Source: Luscinia megarhynchos (lineage: Eukaryota; Chordata; Aves; Passeriformes; Turdidae). From it: a stretch of DNA of 64,000 nt. Position 1 is the first letter of the stretch. Every line of letters begins with the position of its first letter. The DNA lies in the NCBI GenBank assembly GCA_034336665.1, contig CM067590.1, positions 3,567,748-3,631,747 on the forward strand, read 5' to 3'. The notes under the pieces were generated by a model. The model was not told the origin of the DNA and searched no databases. It was given only the letters and a program-made list of their open reading frames with translations. Below, piece by piece: positions 53,501 through 59,500 of the stretch. A program made the position numbers and the translations under genes.

Positions 53501-56500
53501 TTGGCAACACTACAATGAAAAGAAACAGAGCAGAATCTTTTCAAGCAGATCTCATTGCCCAGGCTATAGCAAAAGTCCCCACAGCTCTGATTTCCCAGGG
53601 TAACACCCAGAAAAGGGTCAATCAGCAACAGCAGCAAACCAAAACCACCTTGGCAAGGTGACCTTAGCACAGCTCTCAGTCAGCAGGGTCTGCATCCCTG
53701 AAATACATGGCTCTGAAGAATTTTTCTTCATGGCATTTTAAATGCACTGTTTCAGGTGTTTCAATCTCAAGTGAAAGCATTTCAGTGTTCTGTGCTTCCA
53801 AAAGCACCTGGGTTAGGGTCGACTCACCGTATTTCTGCACCTCAAAGGATTTGTTGTAAGTGTGTCCCTGCATCTCAGCAAAGATGAGCCACTCCCCAAA
53901 CACTGGCTGATCAGACAGAGGAAAAGTCATATTGACAATGCCTAGAGAAGGAAACAACACTCTGAGAACTCTGTCTGTCACTCCCCAGCCTTGCCAAACC
54001 TTACTGAGCACGACTCAGTGGAAACAGAAGCAAAGGCAAATCAAAGTATACAGAGGAAAAAAAATAAATAATCTGGAACTTACCACAACAGAATGGCTTC
54101 AGGTTATTCCATTCTATCATCCGAGACCCCCGAGGATCCTGCAGGGTGGTTCAGGGAGGAGAAACATCACAGTGAACATGGGAATCATTCATTCAGTTTG
54201 CAACAAAGAGCTTCCTTTTGTAATATGCACACCTCACTAAAGCTCAGATGTCACCAATACCTGTCAAACGTGTTCCCAAAAGTACCTCAGCAGGGGTATT
54301 TGCTTTCTGGAATTATTTAAGAGCTCTGCTCCTGTAAGCAGCAGATCTTTCTCAGCTAAGACATCAGTCCTGCATGGGATGGACTGACCTCTGGAGACAC
54401 TCAATTCCTAAAGGGAGCTGTACAACCACAAAGACAAATCTTAGCTGACAAACTCAGATGAAATGAATCTTGCTGGTTTTGTCAGCATTAAATCCTTCTG
54501 CTTTCTGACAGGTAGTTTTTATTAAAAAAAAAAAAAAAGAAAAAGAAAAAGGACCAAACACAGAAGGAACCTCTCATTCCTCTCATTCACCTCATAAGGA
54601 AGAGGACAGCAGAACCCTTTCCTTTCCCATGAGTTTCTCCTGTGCACTGTCTCTGTTTGGGTGCAGAGGTGAGGGTGGCCCTGCTCTGCCAGCCCAGCAC
54701 AGGAAGGGTAGGAGTGGGTGGGCATTGAAAAGAAGGGAGGGGAAGTGGGGCTGTCACAGTTATAAATCCCAGTGAGTCAAGCCAATTCTTCTCAGGCTGA
54801 AAAATGGGAATGGGTTTCTGAAACTGAAGGAGAAAACAAGGATATTTGCTGGTGACAGCAAAAAAGCAAAACACAGAGACCAGATAAAGACTTGGGGATA
54901 GAGAATTGCATAGGTTAGGGGTGGGAATGGCCATAGTGGATAGGAAAGGCACAAATTTGTTCCTTTAAAGGCTACACAAACCTTGTACCTCTACAGGACA
55001 CATGCTAGATGGGCACACAGATACTCACCACCACATAAGCTTCAATCTGAAAGAAAAAAGAAAAATAAAAGGCTTTATGAATCAACAACTCTGCTTTTTG
55101 TTGTGATGAAGTGTTGAGTCAACACAAGCAAGGTGTGAGACCCAAAGTGTTTGAACATTTCTTCTCTGCTAAGAGTAGCCTGAGAAACACACATTTAATT
55201 CAGACATCTAACTGGAAAAGTGTTAATTTACATATCTGTGCACTACCTTAAATAAGGTGCAAGTCCCTGAAAATATCTTGCCTCTGCTCTGGCAGAGCTG
55301 CCTCCTATTTGTCAGCACTCCAAAAATTTGTATTCTTCTCCAACAGGAATATGACCAAGTGAAAAAAGGCTAAATTACAAATAGAAGAAACTATCACAAG
55401 CTTTGCCTAAATAGTTTAAAAATCCAGTTCTGTTTCTGCATGTGTACATTTGAATAAAATGCAGGCTACCAAATATTGCATCATACTGCAGAGTGTGAAA
55501 GAAAACTCTTTTCTTTACCCTTTCGTTGACTGGCCTCAGGTCAGAAGTCACCATAAAGAGGTTTATCAACACTAAAAAAGGAAAAGAGAATTTATCAGTC
55601 ACAGAGCTGAGACTGAGCAGAAGAGCTCATCCTAAAACTACCCTTGAAAGCAGCCCCAGCATCTGGCAAATTGTCCAAGATGACTTTACCTTTCTGCTTG
55701 GGTTTGTAGACAGGTTTGTCAGTCTGGATGAACACTGAGGAGCCCTTGCTGTCGATGGTGACTGTGGTGTAGTTGTGGAAAATGTACCCTTCCTCTGCCA
55801 GGTGCCTGTTGCCCCAAACCTTCAGGTGTGCTTGTCCACGAAGTCCTGAAGGCACCTAAAAACACACCAGGAGGTGAGGAGCACACAGAAAAGCCTTTGA
55901 GCTTTTGGGGAATGTAATATTGGCACTGAGGTGAGCAAGAAGAGCCACCTGCTGCACGTGGGTGTAAATGTGTGTTAGCAGTGAAAAGAAAATTTAGGAC
56001 ATTCTAGATTTTCTACAATAGATAAACTTCAAAGGAGGTAAATTCATGCTGAAAACATGGCAGGAAATTCTCTTCTGCCCTTGATCACTCAAGCAAAGTG
56101 ATGGCTGATCCATGATCTACATGTACAGCCTCCAGCACAGAAGGTGTATTACATGGGGAAATCAACCCCCAGCGGGAAAAACCCCAAGGACCAATAAAAA
56201 AGTCCCCAAAACAAAAAGTGCAGGCATGTACATGTTCAAACAGTTGCTCAGAGAAATAAGTACTTTAAAATTAGTTCCGAATTAAAAGTGACAAAGTAAA
56301 AAAATCTGATACCATTCCCGATGCAGATCACAATTGAATATTTTGTTCCACCACCCCCTTTAACATCCCAAAGATGACAAGCCCAAATTAAGTCCTAGGT
56401 TAAGAAACCAAATACTTTTAAGGGCTTGTTCTTCTAGTCCAGCTCCATTTTTCCAACAATTGGAATCCTAACCCCACAGAGAATTCTGTACTGCCATTCT

Positions 56501-59500
56501 TATAAAATAACCCCAACACAGAAATTTATGTGGAACCATGAGCCACTGATTTTCTTTAGTAGGGTAAGGGCCTGGCAGGTGAGCCGACAGAATTAAACTC
56601 AAAAATTGAGCTTTGTTGTTTTCACTCTCCCCTTTTCCTCTGGTGAAGGCTGTGTCCTCCTCAGAGTGTGGTCCAGAATGTGACATTTATTTGTGCCAGA
56701 GAGCAATGCTTGATGGGGCTGAGGGAAGGTCCCTTACACCCAAAACATTTTACAATGTTCACCCAAAACATCTTAAAATAATTGGCACTCACCTTCAGCT
56801 TTATTGTTCCTTTATCTAAAATACAAGAGAGAGAGAGAGAGCAAGCAAGAGTTATTCTCAAGGTAAGGCACTAAGACTTTAGATATTTGCAGTTGAGTGA
56901 AGGAAGACCCCACACCACAGAGCTGCTCCCTTTGTTATGATTTCACCTGAAGCAGTTTTCCTGTACTGTGTAAAACAGACTGCAGGGCAAGTCAGACCCA
57001 GTAGTTCTCTCCAAAATAAACCTGGTCCACATTTATTTACAATTTTTGCCCAACATAAGCTGCAAAGTGCTCTGTGATTGGAGAGCACCCCCAAGGCACA
57101 GGGCAGCCTGTGCCTACAGAAGTGTGTTGCTGTAAAAAGGACCTGGCCTCTTTTGGGTCTTAAACAATTCTCAAAATCAACACTCATGGGATCTCTTTGG
57201 ATTGCTGGGCACAGCCATACCCAGGAGATCTCTTGAGCATTTGCTGTCCCCATGTGTCAGCATCACTCCTTTGAATTGCTTTGCAATTGTCAGCCACTTT
57301 CCAAGAATCAAGGAGAGGACAAAACCAGAGACAATCTGCTCCAAGAAATGGAATGGCTTTCATGCAACTCCCAGTTTTAACATGCAGAAGGGTTAAAGAG
57401 CATGATTACCTCGACCACACTACAGCTTCCACCACTGCTGACAGTGCTACAACAGGGTGATGGATTTCACTTTCTCCAGTGTAAATTCACCCAGTATTAG
57501 GTTAGATATTATCAAATCATATTGCTTTTTCTCACAGGACAGAGGTGTCTGGCTTGGATTTTAAAGCCTTATCCAACTACACAAACATTACCACCTCTCT
57601 CAGCAATACCCAGTCCTGAGGATGGGGAGATTTGTGTTCCCAGCACTCATTTTGGAGAGAAGAATTTGATGATGCAGATTTTATATTTTTCTTTAAAATA
57701 AACTTATCTTATTCCTTATATAGCCCCCCACTGATAAGTATTCAGGCATCAAAAGGAAGTATAATCACTATAAAACTCTAGAGTATCAGTTATACTGGTT
57801 CTCTGTATGTGTTCCAAAGTTATCAGCCTTACATGTTTGAGATCACACACATCAAACCCACTTCAGCACAACCAGCTGAGAAGTTGCAGCAGCAGCAAAT
57901 CAATTCGTTTGAGTCCTTTATCACCTAAAGCAATTCTTTAGGAGATACCAACTCCTAAAGGCCAGGAGCTCACCCAGGACGGTCCCGTGGCTCCGTGACA
58001 CCGTCTCTCCTTTCACCACCAGCTGGATCTGCACCGTGGTCTCCTTGGCAGGGTTGAAGATGGTCACACTTATGGCTTCCTCCACCCCAGAGCGGAAAAC
58101 AGAAGGTGCTGCAATCAAATAACCCCTGAGGAGCACAATTGGAAGGGGTCAGTCAAGACAGCCACAAGAGTTACCCAACCACAATGTGACATTCACTTGT
58201 GAGACACTTTTTGTGCAGCAAAAGGAAAAGAACAAATCTCTGATGTGTTTGCCCCTGTAGGGTCACATTTGTTGCCACCAGCAGTCTAAGCCTGTATCTA
58301 ATATGTATAAATGAACAAACAGAGCCTAAGTGGCTACAAATGGCTTACAGATCCTCAGGAGTTAAACAAAAACAGTAATATATCAATGCTTATTGCATCT
58401 ATAATGGCAAATACATTCATTTATGTAACAAACTCCATGTACAACCAGCTAAACATAAGGGAGCTAAAGTTCATGAAGGAATAAGGAGGTATCTGAACCT
58501 CTCATAGTTTTATAGCCAATGCTTTCTTTGAGTAAAAAATATCTAAATTGTTTCAATCATACAGCTCCATTTTCATAGCTCAGCTTCATGTAGGAGGAAT
58601 GAAGGGATTTTCAGAGCTTTCTAAATGTCAGACTCAACTCATGGAACACACCTGAATTTACAGTTTATACAGAAGCAGCCCAGAAACTGCAGCTACAAAA
58701 CTGGCCTCGAATTCCCAGCTCTACTACCACCACATTCTTGTTCAAACAATTAGATCCTGCCAGTTTACAAAAGGCATTATTTTAGAAGGCACACAGAGAG
58801 CTTTAAAGCCACCCAAAACGACCTCCCATAGATGCTGCAATGCGAGAGTTTCTGAATGGAATCTGCACCACTCCTCTGTGAATGGCACCATGCCATGAAC
58901 TTGTCAGCTAAAAGCATTGCAGGCTCTGAGCTCTAAGATGCACTGGGCTGGAAGCAACACATCTATATTCTCTTCATGACACACCTTTCTGGGTTTTTTT
59001 CCCCACCCCAAAAGGATTTTTTTAACGCGAGGCAATTCCTCAAATGCCTTTTCAAGCCAAATTTCTCAGCCCATTCCTTTCTGCAGTCCCATGAGCCAGG
59101 TTGCTTTAGCTTGTGATTAATTATCACTTTGGGATGAGGATGATGGTGTTTTACAGCCCCCAAGTAATCTTTTATCAAATTCCAAGCCCATGTTCCTCTC
59201 TCAGCAGGCCTCATTGCCATGGAGATCCCATTACCCCCAAAGGAAGTTCAGAACTCTGTGGCATTTGAGTTAAATTGCACGGGGTACTTGCAGATTCAAA
59301 ACCTTATGGCTGCCAGGTTTGAACATTCATCAGAATGGTAATAAATAACAATAAAAAGTTACTACTGAGCCTGCAAACCCTTGGTAAGAGAGATAGCTGA
59401 TTTAGCTGCAGAGGGAGAAAGAGCACCAGCTGCATTCAGATGAAATGATCAGATTTAAACTGTCATAAGCCCAGCACTGCAGTGCCATATGTGAAGCACA